In this document: positions 1-12,120 of the stretch, piece after piece | Numbering within the stretch: the first letter of the stretch is position 1 | Layout: each line of letters opens with the position of its first letter | NCBI RefSeq assembly: GCF_027942865.1 | Contig: NC_134511.1 | Span: 1,968,567 to 2,032,566, forward strand | Length of the DNA stretch: 64,000 nucleotides | Source of the DNA: Odontesthes bonariensis | Lineage: Eukaryota; Chordata; Actinopteri; Atheriniformes; Atherinopsidae | Direction of reading: 5' to 3' | Notes under the pieces: generated by a model | Database searches by the model: none | The model's input: only the letters and a program-made list of their open reading frames with translations | What the model was told of the DNA's origin: nothing | Translations under genes and position numbers: made by a program

Positions 1-103
1 ATCCTAAATTATTACCTGACACTTTTGGACAGACAGCAGCTGGATAATATTGTACAGGTTAAAGTATGTAACCAGTGATGCAGCAACTGTTAAGGATGAG
101 CAA

Positions 104-175
104 TGACCCTGATGTGATTTGAACACATAACCTTCTGATCTGGAGTCAGACGCTCTACCATTGCGCCACAGAGTC
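104..175 (-). tRNA. trnW-CCA: tRNA-Trp (CCA)
   Basis: The minus strand folds as a 72-nt cloverleaf. The acceptor arm GACTCTG/CAGGGTC has one wobble, the anticodon loop is CTCCAGA (CCA), and the T loop is TTCAAAT. It differs from the copy at 887 in the D arm and T loop (A instead of G in TTCGAAT). No run of four T follows closely downstream, so transcription termination may be weak. It is probably functional but could be a drifting copy. Confidence 0.9.
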
Positions 176-308
176 ACATGAAGTGCTCTGATCGATCTCT
201 GATGCTTCAGATAATTACAAAGTAAGTGAAGGATTATGTGACCACAGCTAACCCTTAAACACTTACCTGGCAGTCTTGCATCAGATGGGCCAGATGTTGC
301 TCTCCACA

Positions 309-380
309 GCGTTGGTGGTATAGTGGTTAGCATAGCTGCCTTCCAAGCAGTTGACCTGGGTTCGATTCCCGGCTAACGCA
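309..380 (+). tRNA. trnG-UCC: tRNA-Gly (UCC)
   Basis: A 72-nt cloverleaf with acceptor GCGTTGG/CTAACGC (one G-T wobble), anticodon loop CTTCCAA (TCC) and an internal B box GGTTCGATTCC. It lies head to head with the Trp gene at 104-175. No T4 run is seen just downstream. The acceptor and T-arm wobbles are absent from the other Gly copy at 2185. Confidence 0.92.
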
Positions 381-886
381 ACCAATTGTATTCAAAGATT
401 ATGTCTAGGGCTCATAATATATTAGTGATAACTTAGAAATATTTACTTGAGAAAACTCAACAGCTGTTGCTGAACTTGTAATCTGTGACCTCAGACTGCA
501 TCTATCTGTCGTACTCAGTTGTTTTTATATCCTAAATTATTCCCTGACACCTGTGGACACACAAAAGATGGATAATATTGTACAGGTTAAAGCATTTACG
601 TATGTATGCATAGGTGGATTACAAAATACATACATAAATCCACCCATACATACACCCATACATAATATAAGTAATCAAGGACCCAATCTGTCCTGGCCCT
701 AAACTGTCTGCTCCAGAGACGCTTTCTTACTCTCCATCTACCCAGTTGGGTCTAACTTCACCATCATCTCAGAGCCTCTTGGAGGAAACATCTTCTACAG
801 ATTTATGTCTGAGATGTTTCATAGACTGTATGTCCCAATTAGAAAGCTGAGCTGAGCTGTCAGAGATCGATCAGAGAGCTTCATGT

Positions 887-958
887 GACTCTGTGGCGCA
901 ATGGTAGCGCGTCTGACTCCAGATCAGAAGGTTGTGTGTTCGAATCACATCAGGGTCA
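887..958 (+). tRNA. trnW-CCA: tRNA-Trp (CCA)
   Basis: A 72-nt cloverleaf with acceptor GACTCTG/CAGGGTC, D arm GGCGCAATGGTAGCGC, anticodon CCA in CTCCAGA, and the canonical T loop TTCGAAT. This copy is closer to the vertebrate consensus than the minus-strand copy at 104. It is the inverted partner of that gene. Confidence 0.93.
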
Positions 959-2184
959 TTGCTCATCCTTTATAGTTGCTGCATCACTGTTTACATGCTT
1001 TAACCTTTACAATATTTTCCATCTGCTGTCTGTCCACAGGTGTCAGGGAATAAATTAGCATATAAAAACATCTGAGTACAACTAATTCTGTAACATTTAG
1101 TCCTTGTATGAATTTCTATGCTCATGATAGGTAGTGTTAACGTTAACGTCAACAAACTAATATTAGCTCCGTGTTCTGAGTGTTCTGTTGCAAATAATGA
1201 ATTGATGATGGTTAGCTAGTTATTTCAGGTTATTGATATAGATATTGATTATTGAATGCAATTCATTATGGTCACTCTGCTGCTTTCAGTTATCAATCGG
1301 TGCTTGCCGTTCTTTTAGCCATCAGAAGTCGTCAGCCAAGTATCAGCCAAGTTTACTTATATAGGCCGACTGCATTTCAGGACGTTTATTTAGCGTCTGT
1401 TATGTAGCCTACGTTGTGCATGTGTACTGTGAACCACCAACGAGTATGCTTGTGTAGGCTACTGGAGTGGAAAAAGTAATGCTACAGATGATACTTTCAA
1501 ATAATGATTTGACGAATGGAAAACGGCTCCTGGTTTATGATTTGTTTTATCATAAACTCTGAGAAAGCTTGCAACAGAAGGAAATGTGTTAAGCCAAATT
1601 AGACGGGCGTTCATCAACTTTAGTAGTTGTTAGATGCCGACATTTTCGAGAAGTTCATAGGCCAAGGGCGACATGTGCAGGTGAAACTACAATTTGAAAG
1701 AAGAGCATTTTTTCTTGTATTTCTGAATGCAGGGTCAATGCTTAGACATGTGCAAGGAGCTCCTCAAGACCAGGAGGAAGATTTAGATGTTGAACTATCC
1801 ACCAGCAGCTCAAGCACACATCATCAACCACCAATCTGTGCAGACTCTGCAACAGCACCCAGCCCTGACCAACAACCATCAACTTGGAGTTTAGGTACGG
1901 ATACAACACAGCCCACAAGCACCACTTCTGGCAGAGTGAGGCCATCAGCAAGTGACATTTTGTCTGCTGTGGTTGTGCACATGTTGCTCATTTAATTACA
2001 TGTTAATGCAAAGTTATTTTGGAAATAAAGAGAAACGTACAGACAATTACTGAATTGATGTCTATTTTCGGGGAGGGGGGGGGGGGCACCACAATGTATT
2101 TGTGCTTAGGCCACCCAAATGGCTGGCGCCGGCCATGACTGATGTGTTATCAGCCCAAGATCTCATCTTTCAAAAAAAGTCAGC
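959..2184. other. Spacer with an unrecognised 122-codon ORF
   Basis: No gene is recognised here. A plus-strand open frame at 1627-1995 has a Ser/Thr/Pro/Gln-rich second half and is followed by AATAAA at about 2022, so it could be a last exon, but no family, splice partner or promoter was identified. A G-run lies near 2072-2086. Confidence 0.4.
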
Positions 2185-2256
2185 TGCGTTGGCCGGGAAT
2201 CGAACCCGGGTCAACTGCTTGGAAGGCAGCTATGCTAACCACTATACCACCAACGC
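2185..2256 (-). tRNA. trnG-UCC: tRNA-Gly (UCC)
   Basis: The minus strand gives a 72-nt cloverleaf with a fully paired acceptor GCGTTGG/CCAACGC and anticodon TCC. A seven-T run lies just downstream on the coding strand (A7 at 2172-2178), the expected Pol III terminator. Its upstream flank (2257-2330) matches the inverted flank of the Gly gene at 309. This is the best-preserved Gly copy. Confidence 0.95.
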
Positions 2257-3429
2257 TGTGGAGAGCAACATCTGCCACATCTTTTAGCTGTGGTCACATC
2301 ATCCTTCACATACTTCATAATTATCTGAAGCATGAAAAATGCTGCTGATTTAATATGAAGTGAGTGAAAGTTCAGCAGGAATTATTACTGATTCTGATCC
2401 TGATGTGATGTGAAACAACAGAATTCAGATGTTAGGTGGCCTCGTCTCGGAGTTTGTTGATCAGGAAATGAAGAGCGTGAACCTTGATGCTGTTGTTCCT
2501 GTAATAATGTACTTTATCCTTTAACAGCTGTCAGATTGGCAAAGAGTTGAGGGTGGGATGACAGAGAAGAAATATTTGACTCTTTTTGTTGAGCCGGATG
2601 TAAAATTTGAGGAGGTGAAGGAAAGATGGAGGAAAAGTGGTTGAGGACTCAGGAAAAGCCGTCAGTTCCGTGATCAGAGGCGGATTCCAGGATGAGGTTG
2701 AATGTTCGTGAGATGATGTAATGAGACGTGAGCGCACATTCCTGCTGTGTTTGTGCAGCAATTCCTGCTGAATGTGGAGAGTTTTTCCTTTAATCAGCAG
2801 CTGATGATGGGTCTCTGAACGCGGGCGGTGCTGAGTTTCTGGGCCATTCTACGTAAGAGTACATTAATATTTTGCCTGTCGTTTTCTCGAAAATTCGACT
2901 TTAGTCTCGACTTCATTCTCGACAGGCAAAATATTATATTAATATTACATCAATATATAAAATATTTTTTCTTATGTCTGGCCCTAATAGTGTTCCGTAC
3001 CATTCTGAGGTAATTCAGTGAAGAAAGAAAGTTTATTAAAGTTGGATGGATGTGTGTAAAAGAAAGACTACTTGTGAATGTGAGCGAGAGGCTGGGACAC
3101 TAACAGAGCCTGAGAAGCAGTTTTATTTGCTTATTTTCTTGTTCATATTGTGTTTTCTGTATGAATATTTGTTTACTTTAGTCTTTAATATGTGTGAAAG
3201 TGAGTGTCTGAGATGAGTTTGAGCCTTAAAGCGGAAGGCAGATGTGTGAGAATGATTAAGTGGAGCAAAGTGATGATAAATCAGTACAGCTAAAACATTT
3301 GTAATAATAAATGAATAATAACTTAGTGTATTACATATAAATATTTTGCAGGGTTTAACGTGAGCTGCTGTGGCTGTGGTGTTTGTGTGTGTGTAAAGGA
3401 GGATTGGGCTCTTTAGCGGAGGCTGTGGT
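2257..3429. other. Spacer upstream of the histone block
   Basis: No gene is recognised. A 16-bp inverted repeat occurs at 2866-2881 and 2920-2935 (AATATTTTGCCTGTCG) with a 38-nt loop. The rest is AT-rich unique-looking sequence. Confidence 0.5.
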
Positions 3430-3445
3430 GGCTCTTAGAAGAGCC
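3430..3445 (-). terminator. Histone 3' stem-loop of H1
   Basis: On the minus strand this reads GGCTCTTCTAAGAGCC: a six-bp stem and four-nt loop, 33 bases after the H1 stop. This is the SLBP-binding element that directs U7-dependent 3' processing of replication-type histone mRNAs. Confidence 0.93.
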
Positions 3446-3478
3446 TTTGTTCGGGGTGTTGTTGCGTTTCGGGGCCGT

Positions 3479-4108
3479 TTACTTCTTGGCCTTCCTGGCT
3501 GCGGGCTTCTTGGCGGCAGTTTTCTTGGCTGCGGGCTTCTTGGCTTTGGCCGCTTTGGGCTTCTTAGCGGCGGGCTTCTTGGGGCTCTTCTTGGCTGCTG
3601 CGGGCTTTTTGGCGGCGGCGGCGGGTTTCTTGGCCGGAGCCTTCTTCGGGGACTTCTTGGCCGCTGCTGCGGGTTTCTTGGCGGCGGGCTTCTTGGCCGC
3701 GGTGGTCTTCTTGGCGGCGGGCTTCTTGGCTTTAACGGGAGCCTTCTTCTTCACCACCTTCTTCACCGGTTTGGCGGCTTTGGGCTCCTTCTTGGCCAGC
3801 TTGAAGGATCCGGAGGCCCCCGTGCCCTTGGTCTGGCTCAGGGTGCCGGCGGTGACCAGCTTGGTGACGGCGGTGTTGATCCGTTTGTTGGACTTGGTGA
3901 CGTCGACGCCATTCCCGGCCAGCATCTTCTTGAGCGCCGCCAGAGACATGCCCTTGCGCTCCTTGGACTCGGCCACGGCGGCCACGATGAGCTTGGAGAG
4001 GCTGGGTCCGTCCTTGGCGGCCCGAGGAGCGGCCTTCTTCTTCGGGGACTTGGCCGGGGCTTTGGCCGGGGCTTTGGCCGGCGCGGCTGCTGGAGCTTCT
4101 TCTGCCAT
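3479..4108 (-). CDS. h1: Linker histone H1
   Basis: An intronless 209-residue linker histone that binds nucleosome entry/exit DNA and compacts chromatin. The acidic/Ala-Pro N terminus ([14 protein letters not shown]) is followed by a winged-helix globular domain at about residues 34-106 ([42 protein letters not shown]). The last ~100 residues are Lys/Ala/Pro-rich with repeated KKPAA and SPKK motifs, the normal H1 architecture and length. The ATG is the first in the frame and lies ~55 bases below a TATA-like site. The stem-loop follows the stop. H2B and H4 are downstream on the same strand. The stem-loop implies S-phase expression. The subtype cannot be fixed from sequence alone. Confidence 0.96.
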   Translation of the reverse strand: MAEEAPAAAPAKAPAKAPAKSPKKKAAPRAAKDGPSLSKLIVAAVAESKERKGMSLAALKKMLAGNGVDVTKSNKRINTAVTKLVTAGTLSQTKGTGASGSFKLAKKEPKAAKPVKKVVKKKAPVKAKKPAAKKTTAAKKPAAKKPAAAAKKSPKKAPAKKPAAAAKKPAAAKKSPKKPAAKKPKAAKAKKPAAKKTAAKKPAARKAKK

Positions 4109-4160
4109 GTTTGCGTGTCGCTGTTCAACTGAACGTCTCGAGCTCAGAGCAGGAGGCGGG

Positions 4161-4243
4161 ACTTATTACACACATGAGAACCGTGGAGAGGCAACGCACT
4201 CCGCCGCTCTGCCGCCGCCTCTAATGCGGCCACACTTGTGTTT
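4161..4243 (-). promoter_or_regulatory. H1 promoter elements
   Basis: On the minus strand, AAACACA at 4237-4243 matches the H1-specific AC box, and a TATA-like GTAATAAGT lies at 4161-4169, about 55 bases before the ATG. A CCGCCTCC GC-rich patch lies just downstream of the TATA-like site. The spacing fits an H1 promoter but the TATA match is imperfect. Confidence 0.55.
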
Positions 4244-4989
4244 TCTCCGCCGCGTTTTCCACGCTAAATCCCCCCAAAACCAACGTTTTCCGACACAAGT
4301 CCGATTGGAGCAGGAGGGAAACCCTCGTCCCCCCACACTGAGCTCACGTTCGGCTTCCAGGACTTTTTCTCTCGGTTCCAGGAGGCTTCAAACCGCTCCG
4401 ATACTCGGTCACTTGGAGCGGCTCGCAGCGAGTTTTCTCCACATTTCGTCTCCTAAAACGTCTAAAAGCGCTTTGTACGGGATATAAGAGCGATGTTCCC
4501 GTTAGCAGAGACATCTGTGGACAGAATTAAGACGAAATGGTGGATCTGCGGGGATTTGTTGAGTTGTAACGGAGGAAGTTTTGGCTGGAAGTAAACACAC
4601 GGCCGCTGCTGCTGCTCGGGGCGGATATTCCTGTCACAGATGATCCTCAGGAACAGACTTCCTGTCTCCTCTAAACACACATTAATCAATAATTACGCCT
4701 AAAACTCAATAATGATGGTCACCGACACCTTCAGATAAAAATAAAATGCTTCTTTTTGTCTTATAAAAAGACATGAGGTTAAATGTTAGTGAAGCTGTTC
4801 CCCCACACAGATTCATTAGCTAACACAGTTACATCCACATAAAGGGGATCCATCAGATAATCCATTATTTTAACATCTGTAACTGTATGTTGAGTCCACA
4901 GTTCGGGTCAATGTTATTGAGGGCAATCGTCCCTTTAATTAAAAGAACACATGATGACCATATAAAAGGCGGCTGCCTTTGCTCATGTT

Positions 4990-5810
4990 GCTAAAACTGG
5001 AGATCAGACTGAGATGGATGCTTTGAAATGTAAAATAGCTCAATATAAAAAGGCTTCGGCTCCCAAACTGAAGCAAGATAAGGCGGAAGGAGTGTTGATG
5101 AGTTTAGAAGCCAACAATACAGCCACTGATGTCCACGCTGAGACGGGAGTTAAGTTCCTCGGTGTCTGGGTAGAAAGAAAAGAGCTAAACGAGTGTGAGA
5201 AGTTGAGAAATGGGAGAATAAAAACACTGATTATAAAGCTAAATGGATCCTAAACTCTTGATTTTAGTAACTTTGCTCCCTTCAAACTAAAAACTATATT
5301 GATCTTAATAAATAAATTATGATCCAAAGTTTATTTTGGGAACAAAGCAGAAAGTCCCTGAAGGATTTCTGATGTATAGAAATGAAAAAGAGCAGTTTCA
5401 GGGCATCAGAAGCACAAAGTTAATCATTCACTTTATAAAAAATATGCTTCTTGGTTTGAAGGAAACTAAAGCCAGCGGAACAAATATCAACAGACTTTAA
5501 ACATCTTGGATTGTTGGTAATTAATGAAGATATAACAGAATCCTATTCCAGTATAAATCTGTAAATACAGAAGATGATAAAGAATATTAATGATGAAATA
5601 ATGAATGAAACCATGTTGCTGATCTCTGTAAACAGGGCTGTGGCTCAGTGGATTTATGTTGTGTTCCCACAAGAAAATGACCAAAGTTGAACTGAAACAA
5701 GAAGCAGAATCTCCTCCATCTTCTGCTGGAACCGTAGAGATAAAGGAACCAATGGCTGCTGTGGGTTTTAACACGGAAATAAAGATAAAATCCGTCATTC
5801 ATCGACTCTA
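4990..5810 (+). mobile_element. Decayed L1/Tx1-type LINE fragment
   Basis: The frame at 5014-5253 reads IAQYKKASAPKLKQDKAEG then VKFLGVWV and CEKLRNGRIKTL. This matches the end of the reverse-transcriptase palm/thumb in L1/Tx1-clade LINEs (family form YEKASG.KLN..KTEG, LGV, NW..RI). Further degraded similarity (VYFGNKAES, YIKNMLLGLKE in shifted frames) continues to about 5460. It has no 5' part, endonuclease or poly(A) tail, so it is an old, dead fragment. Confidence 0.6.
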
Positions 5811-6340
5811 AAAGACATAATGTTGGTTGCTTATGCTCATCATTAACACTCACATCTGGAAAATGATCATTTGTGAACAGATGATGATCAACAGGGACTT
5901 TAATAATATTATTACTGACTTAAAGACCAACAATTGTAAATATTTGAATTGGACAAATGTTATTTGTTCAAATTGTATCAATTGTAAGTCGCTTTGGATA
6001 AAAGTGTCTGCTAAATGCATAAATATAAACATATTTGTATCTCAACTTGATCTCATAATCAATACACTTGTTCCTGTTTGTCTTTGATCGCTAATGGCTG
6101 ATGAATGTGTGCACGGGGTGCAAAATAAGCAACATTTTATTTCTGACTTTGTAGCCAACACGTCACTAACTTAGAATTTGTCTTCTCTTCATCAACGTAA
6201 ATAATTGAAAACTAAACCTTGTGCTCCTCCTTTTAGGAATTAGAGCTACAGCTAAAGCTGTAACAACATAATTTATTCAACATGTACATTGTTCATGATT
6301 TTCCTTCAGTAAACTAAGTGTATTTATGCTTTAAATTAGA
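5811..6340. other. AT-rich spacer
   Basis: No gene or clear repeat is recognised between the Tx1-like fragment and the MITE. The short open frames here are low-complexity Ile/Asn-rich translations without family features. Confidence 0.4.
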
Positions 6341-6743
6341 CATTGGGGCTGCGGCTACACGAAAACGTTTTTCACTGTAAACGATACTTTTTCTTATCGT
6401 TTGGCTGTCGCGGCCACACGGAGCCGGCGTTCCCACTACCCCAAAACGATAGTTTTTGAGAACGGGTTCCAGAGTGGGAAAGTTTGAAAACGAGGTCGTT
6501 TCGTTTCCATTATTACAGCGAAAACGTTTTTGCGTCAGTCAAACGTTGACGCTGTGAGACTTCTCTATTGTCTCACAGCGTGGCGTGACACAGTGGCGTG
6601 TGTACTGCATCGTTTCATCGTTTTCATCCGTTTTCGTCTGGACCTGAGTCTTTACAGCAGCGTTGCCGTGTGGTTGCAAGAATTTTCGTACCCGTTTTAA
6701 AAAAAAAAACTCGTTTCATTTCCGTGTAGCCGTAGCCTCAATG
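6341..6743. mobile_element. Non-autonomous DNA transposon (MITE) with TIRs
   Basis: A ~403-bp element bounded by imperfect inverted repeats: CATTGGGGCTGCGGCTACACG at the left and the reverse complement of CATTGAGGCTACGGCTACACG at the right. Inside, AAAACG/CGTTTT motifs are repeated. No coding capacity is seen. No unambiguous target duplication was found, so the superfamily is open. Confidence 0.7.
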
Positions 6744-6754
6744 TAATTTGCACA

Positions 6755-7312
6755 TTGCTGCTGCTTCTGGGATACATCACCAATTACTTTTTAAATAAAC
6801 ATTTAAGAGATGAGATTAATATTACCAATTTTAAAATCTTTACTTCGGTCAGTCACAGAATAGATTTTAAAAGCCTGCTGATGGTTTCCATCTGTGATCT
6901 GTTCAGAGAATATAAAGCCAGCAGAGCTCTTAGATCCAAGGACTCAGGTCAGCTGGTCCAGTCCAGAGTCCAGACTAAACATGGAGAAGCAGCATTTAGC
7001 TGTTATGCTGCTAACAAGTGGAACAAACTGCCAGTGGTGATTAAACTTTCACCAAATGGAGACATTTTTAAATCCAGGTTAAAGACATTTCTTTTCTCAT
7101 GTGTCTATGCATGAAATCTGCACGATATCTTTCAACTTATCTGGACTGTTGCTGGTTTTTAAATTCATTTAAATGATTTTATTTGTTTCTCTTTAAATTC
7201 TTTTGTGCAATTTTTATGCTTCTTCCACTCCCTGCTGCAATGCTTTTATATTCTGTGAAGCACTTTATGTATACAAACAATTCAATGTGCTATAAATAAA
7301 TTTGATTTAAAT
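6755..7312 (+). mobile_element. 5'-truncated L2/Rex1-like LINE 3' end
   Basis: The 119-codon frame 6755-7114 ends with HGEAAFSCYAANKWNKLPVVI and FKSRLKTFLFS. This is the conserved C-terminal tail after the reverse transcriptase in L2/Rex-type LINEs (family form F...AP.LWN.LP...FK..LKT.LF). The 3' UTR ends AAGCACTTT...GTGCTATAAATAAATTTGA, the common tail of these elements. Confidence 0.8.
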
Positions 7313-7413
7313 ACAGCTAATTTTCCCTGCATCGTTCCCGATTTATAGATACATATCATTGACATCCGTCAAAGTATGACAGCAGGATAATGGGCTCTCA
7401 GGGCTGGGTGGGT

Positions 7414-7429
7414 GGCTCTTAGAAGAGCC
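7414..7429 (-). terminator. Histone 3' stem-loop of H2B
   Basis: On the minus strand this reads GGCTCTTCTAAGAGCC, identical to the H1 stem-loop, 27 bases after the H2B stop. Confidence 0.94.
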
Positions 7430-7456
7430 GTTGGGTTGTTATAGCAGCAGAGCTGT

Positions 7457-7962
<506 letters not shown>

Positions 7963-8496
7963 TTGTCTCGAAAAATTACAGAAACAACTGAGATTCTACT
8001 CAAATCTGTTGCATCATGTTGAATTAAAACTACTGTTTAATGTCAAACATAAAAAAAAAGTGAAATCATCAGTTCATAACACGACTTTTTTATTTTAAGA
8101 CGTTCACTTTGATCTATTTTAATTCTCATTGGCAGTGAGGTGAATCAGGGATGGTCGCCTTCAATCAGCCGATGTGTGATGAAGAAATCTGCTGTAAAAG
8201 ACTTTATCGAACACAGAAACCTTTATTACATTCATCAGGTCCGTCTCGAATTTACAGAAAAGTCTGGAAAGATCAGTGCCCAATGTTCAAATGAAATCTC
8301 TCTTTTTCATTATGTTGGATAACTTTCCCGTATTTGGCCCTGAAGATGCTCCATGTCCCTGTCTCCAGGCATATGGACTTCACGTCTTTGGAATGTATTT
8401 TCCTCCGATTCTCCATATTTAACTATTGGCCATCTCTGGTTGGGGACACACACTCAGCGACCTTAGTGATGCTTCTTTTCAAATATTCTCTTTAAT
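7963..8496. other. Spacer
   Basis: No gene is recognised between the H2B promoter and the LINE tail. The short frame at 8140-8322 has no family features. Confidence 0.4.
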
Positions 8497-8790
8497 GTAA
8501 ATGTACTTTATTTATTTATACAGACAATCCTTATGGTGTACCAAAGTGCTTTACAGCAGGTGATAAATAAAGAGAAGAATAAGTAAAAACAAACAAAAAT
8601 TATAAAAGAACAGTGAAAGCAGTAAAATATAACAATATCTGATAAGATAAAAGTGCCATCATACTAAGAGATTAGAGTATTAAAAGAAATCCTAAATAAG
8701 TAGGTTTCTAGCCCAGATTTGAAGAGGCCCAGATCAGAAATAAGAAGTATCTTAAGTATCAGACACTTCAGTTTTAAATAAGACGGCGGT
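8497..8790 (-). mobile_element. L2/Rex-like LINE 3' tail
   Basis: On the minus strand the segment encodes a degraded LISDLGLF.SGLETYLFRISF tail followed by the 3' UTR TTTACTTATTCTTCTC...GCTGTAAAGCACTTTGG...ATAAATAAAGT. The same family occurs at 33555-34118 (minus) and 62325-62480 (plus). It is a 5'-truncated dead copy. Confidence 0.75.
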
Positions 8791-9516
8791 TATATCAAAG
8801 TTATGTTGCTGTATTGATCAGAACACCAAATCATTTAGTTTACAAAGCTGGAATTCATTCTCATATATAGTATAATATACATAGTGGTGTTGTGGACGCT
8901 TTGCTGGGTTCTTTAACTATAAAGAGTTCAACAAAAAAAAAAAATTGTGTTTGGATCATGATTATCATTAAGTTGACTATAAAGTACTTTGACGTATATC
9001 GTACATTTTTAATTTTAAATAATATTAAACATTGTTTTATTGGAAGAAAATTCCATCATTCCATTGTTCAGTTTAAAGGTTTTAAAAAAATGGTTAATTT
9101 CATGGTTCAAAAAAACTTTTCAGAACCCCAAATCATGTAATTTACATAGCTGGAACCTTTTAACCACAGTGCCTTGTTCTATAGAAATCTGGATATTGAA
9201 TTGGTTCTGGATGAATGGAGTAATTTTGAATTTGAATCAACTGGATGTGCTGACATCATTTCATTGAGTAATATATTATTTCATATTGTAATATATTGAT
9301 ATTTAAGGGCTTCCAGATGAATTCTGGGTTTACTATATTTTGAATGGCAGCATTTTGCTTTAGCTGAAATATGGTGTAAACAGTGATTATGACGTAATTT
9401 TAGGATTAATTAATATATTGTTTTTAAAAATTATTCCATATTTGCTATATTTAAATTACGCAGTTTAGTATAGTGTAAAATATGAGTGAGATCGGAGCTC
9501 TTGAGAGGAGGTGGGG
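8791..9516. other. AT-rich spacer
   Basis: No gene recognised. The two open frames near 8892-9267 are AT-biased and overlap each other without any domain. Confidence 0.4.
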
Positions 9517-9532
9517 GGCTCTTAAAAGAGCC
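9517..9532 (-). terminator. Histone 3' stem-loop of H4
   Basis: On the minus strand this reads GGCTCTTTTAAGAGCC, the exact metazoan consensus with a TTTA-type loop, 32 bases after the H4 stop. Confidence 0.95.
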
Positions 9533-9564
9533 GTTGTGTTCTCGGTTGAAGTGTCCCGGCAGGT

Positions 9565-9903
<339 letters not shown>

Positions 9904-9930
9904 TCAATATGAGTCTGAGCGGCAAACACT

Positions 9931-9940
9931 CAGTATTTAG
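9931..9940 (-). promoter_or_regulatory. TATA-like site of H4
   Basis: CTAAATACTG on the minus strand lies about 55 bases before the H4 ATG, at a distance similar to the TATA-like site of H1. No clear CCAAT was found for H4. Confidence 0.4.
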
Positions 9941-10511
9941 ATCTTAGCTGCGGACGTAAAGGAGGACAGTTGGCGCCAGATTCGGTGGGCGGAGCCAAAC
10001 TCAACGGCTCCTCCAACGGTCAAAAGTGACCCACTACCATGTTTAGCTGTAGAAAAATACCTTAAACTATCTTTTTCCAACTTGAAATTTTATGCCTTTT
10101 CCTAAAGGGACCCCATCATTAGAAAAAGTTTATTTTTGTTTATGTCTCCATGTGGGCTGTACACCACTAGAGTACAAAGATTGTCTTATGGGTCATTTTT
10201 GACCCGTGAATTATAAAAACATTTAAACACCAGAAAAAAGTTCACTGTTTTTTTCCCTTTCAATATAATTAATTCAGAAGTAATTTCTTCACATTTATAT
10301 AATAGCAATAATAAACCTTTATTATGTAAAAGAAAACTGAGAAAACAAGAAAACTGTTGGTCCAACTGACAGTTGGTTTGTGGTAAAAAAAAAAAGAAAA
10401 AAGTGTAATCCTGAAAACTGGTGATTGTGTTTTTGTATTGTGTAACAAAAAATACATGATAAAAAATTTATTGAATTGAGTTGAATAGATCAATAACAGC
10501 TGGTTTCATCA

Positions 10512-11733
10512 CAGGGCTCTCAAGTTTTCAAGTTTGCTTGGAGTGAGATTCGGGCGGGGCAGGGGCCGGGCCATGTGCGTGGGGGGGTTTCTTTCGGGTT
10601 TTTTTGGGGGGGGGTCCCTTGCAGTATCCCATCGCCATAAACTAGCTACTTAAAGAACAACATTTTTTTTTTATTTATACCAAAATCACAAATCTTCACT
10701 TTTACACTAAATTCTGCTATATTTTAAAATAAATTGTTTTAGGTATGCAAAGTCTTAACAAACAAAAAAACAGACAAATTAAATTAAGAAAAACAAACAT
10801 AACCCCAAATGGGCCCCTTGAGCAGTCCCTCTCTGTGTGTGTTTGTTTATGAGTGTTGTTGGAAGTGTTTGTGGCAGATTTTGATGCTTGATGACTGATA
10901 TTGGGGGCTCCCATTTAAAGCACTGTGGCTCAATGTCAGCCATTTTCAGTCATGATGGATGACAGAGTTCCATTCAGAAACAACGTGTTCCTGGTCTTGG
11001 TTTTATTGAGCCCCACCATGGAAAAAACCCTCTCTGCATCAGCATTTCAGTGCGGCAGAACTAATACCAGTTTGGCAATTGTAGATAGTCTTATTGGGAG
11101 TCTGTTTATACCAGTCACCTTTGAAAAAAATTAACCACGGAAGCCTAATTACACTCCTACATATTTTTAATTTTTCATTAAGTTTCTCACGTCAAAGGGT
11201 GTGTGCTGAATATTTAGGCCTACTACTCCAACGAACACTTTAATCGGCAGGTATTGGTCTTTTACAAGGAGTAGGAAAACTATAGTAACTAATAAAAGAT
11301 TAAAATAAATGAAGATATGACCTGCTGATGATCCTGACGGTTCTCTTCCACCTCCAGCTCGTCTACAACTTCTGCACGCATTCAGAGCATAATAGGCTAT
11401 GTCCGCTGTGCATTCATGGGACGCGTGCTTGCAGCTGAAAGCTATTTCACACCCGGCAACAAGAAATTCTGTTTTCTGATTGGCTGAGAAATTCTATTTT
11501 GTGATTTGCCGATGGGTTGCTAAATCAAGACAGCTGTACCAGAGCTATAGTTCTGAGCTGTACGAGCGCACAGAAACCTGCCATTGACTCGTTTATAGTA
11601 TCGGCCATTAGAATTTCTGTGCGACGAAGTTGATCATTTCTCAGCGTGAGAAATGGCATGTGTGGCGTGTGAGCGTGTGAACTTGTTGAAATGCGTGTGT
11701 CTCACGCTCATTGCGTGAGACTTGAGAGCCCTG
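10512..11733. mobile_element. hAT-type DNA transposon, non-autonomous
   Basis: Terminal inverted repeats CAGGGCTCTCAAGT and ACTTGAGAGCCCTG bound the element. They are flanked by a perfect 8-bp target duplication TTTCATCA at 10504-10511 and 11734-11741, the hAT signature. The 1.2-kb interior has only short frames (one at 10925-11134) and no recognisable DDE or dimerisation domain, so it depends on a transposase elsewhere. The intact duplication suggests modest age. Confidence 0.9.
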
Positions 11734-12120
11734 TTTCATCATACAAAATAGATTTTGGATTTAAAATTCAATTGAGTTGCTTTATTTTGGGGCTTTGGTA
11801 GGGCGGGTAATTTCTGACCCGTAGGACAAAGGGGAGTAAACACAATGGGCCTCATGCAAGAACATTTTCGTATTTTTATTCTAAATTTCTCTCACTTTTT
11901 TCGTAAGAAGGTCTCGTACGAACACGCCACGTCAGATTCAACAAGCGCTCTTATCTTCGGAAAAAGTGTGTAAACGACCTGCGTAAATGATGAATCACAC
12001 TCGTGCGTATCTTAAATTCACGTGCACGAGGATAGTAGATTTGCGTACTCCACGCCCAAAATGATACCATATAAGGCTGTGCTTCCTCGCTCCTGTGCCA
12101 GGAAGTGTTGAGTGCTGAAT

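Larger units (their letters stand above)
1..1060. repeat. Duplicated tRNA-flanking cassette
   Basis: The text at 1-62 (CCTAAATTATT...GGATAATATTGTACAGGTT) recurs in direct orientation at about 529-590. The sequence flanking the Trp gene at 104 recurs inverted after the Trp gene at 887 (959-1060: GCTCATCCTT, TGCTGCATCA, CTGCTGTCTGTCCACAG). The spacer 381-886 otherwise holds only short ATACA-rich repeats. The tRNA pairs therefore arose by local duplication with inversion. Confidence 0.75.

Noticed and set aside
1627-1995. 122-codon plus-strand ORF
   Set aside because: No recognisable domain, promoter or splice partner. Kept only as a note in the spacer entry.
3383-4487. Long plus-strand open frames (249 and 346 codons) over H1
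   Set aside because: They are antisense to the GC-rich, low-complexity H1 coding sequence; the Gly/Leu/Phe-rich products are mirror images of Lys/Ala codons.
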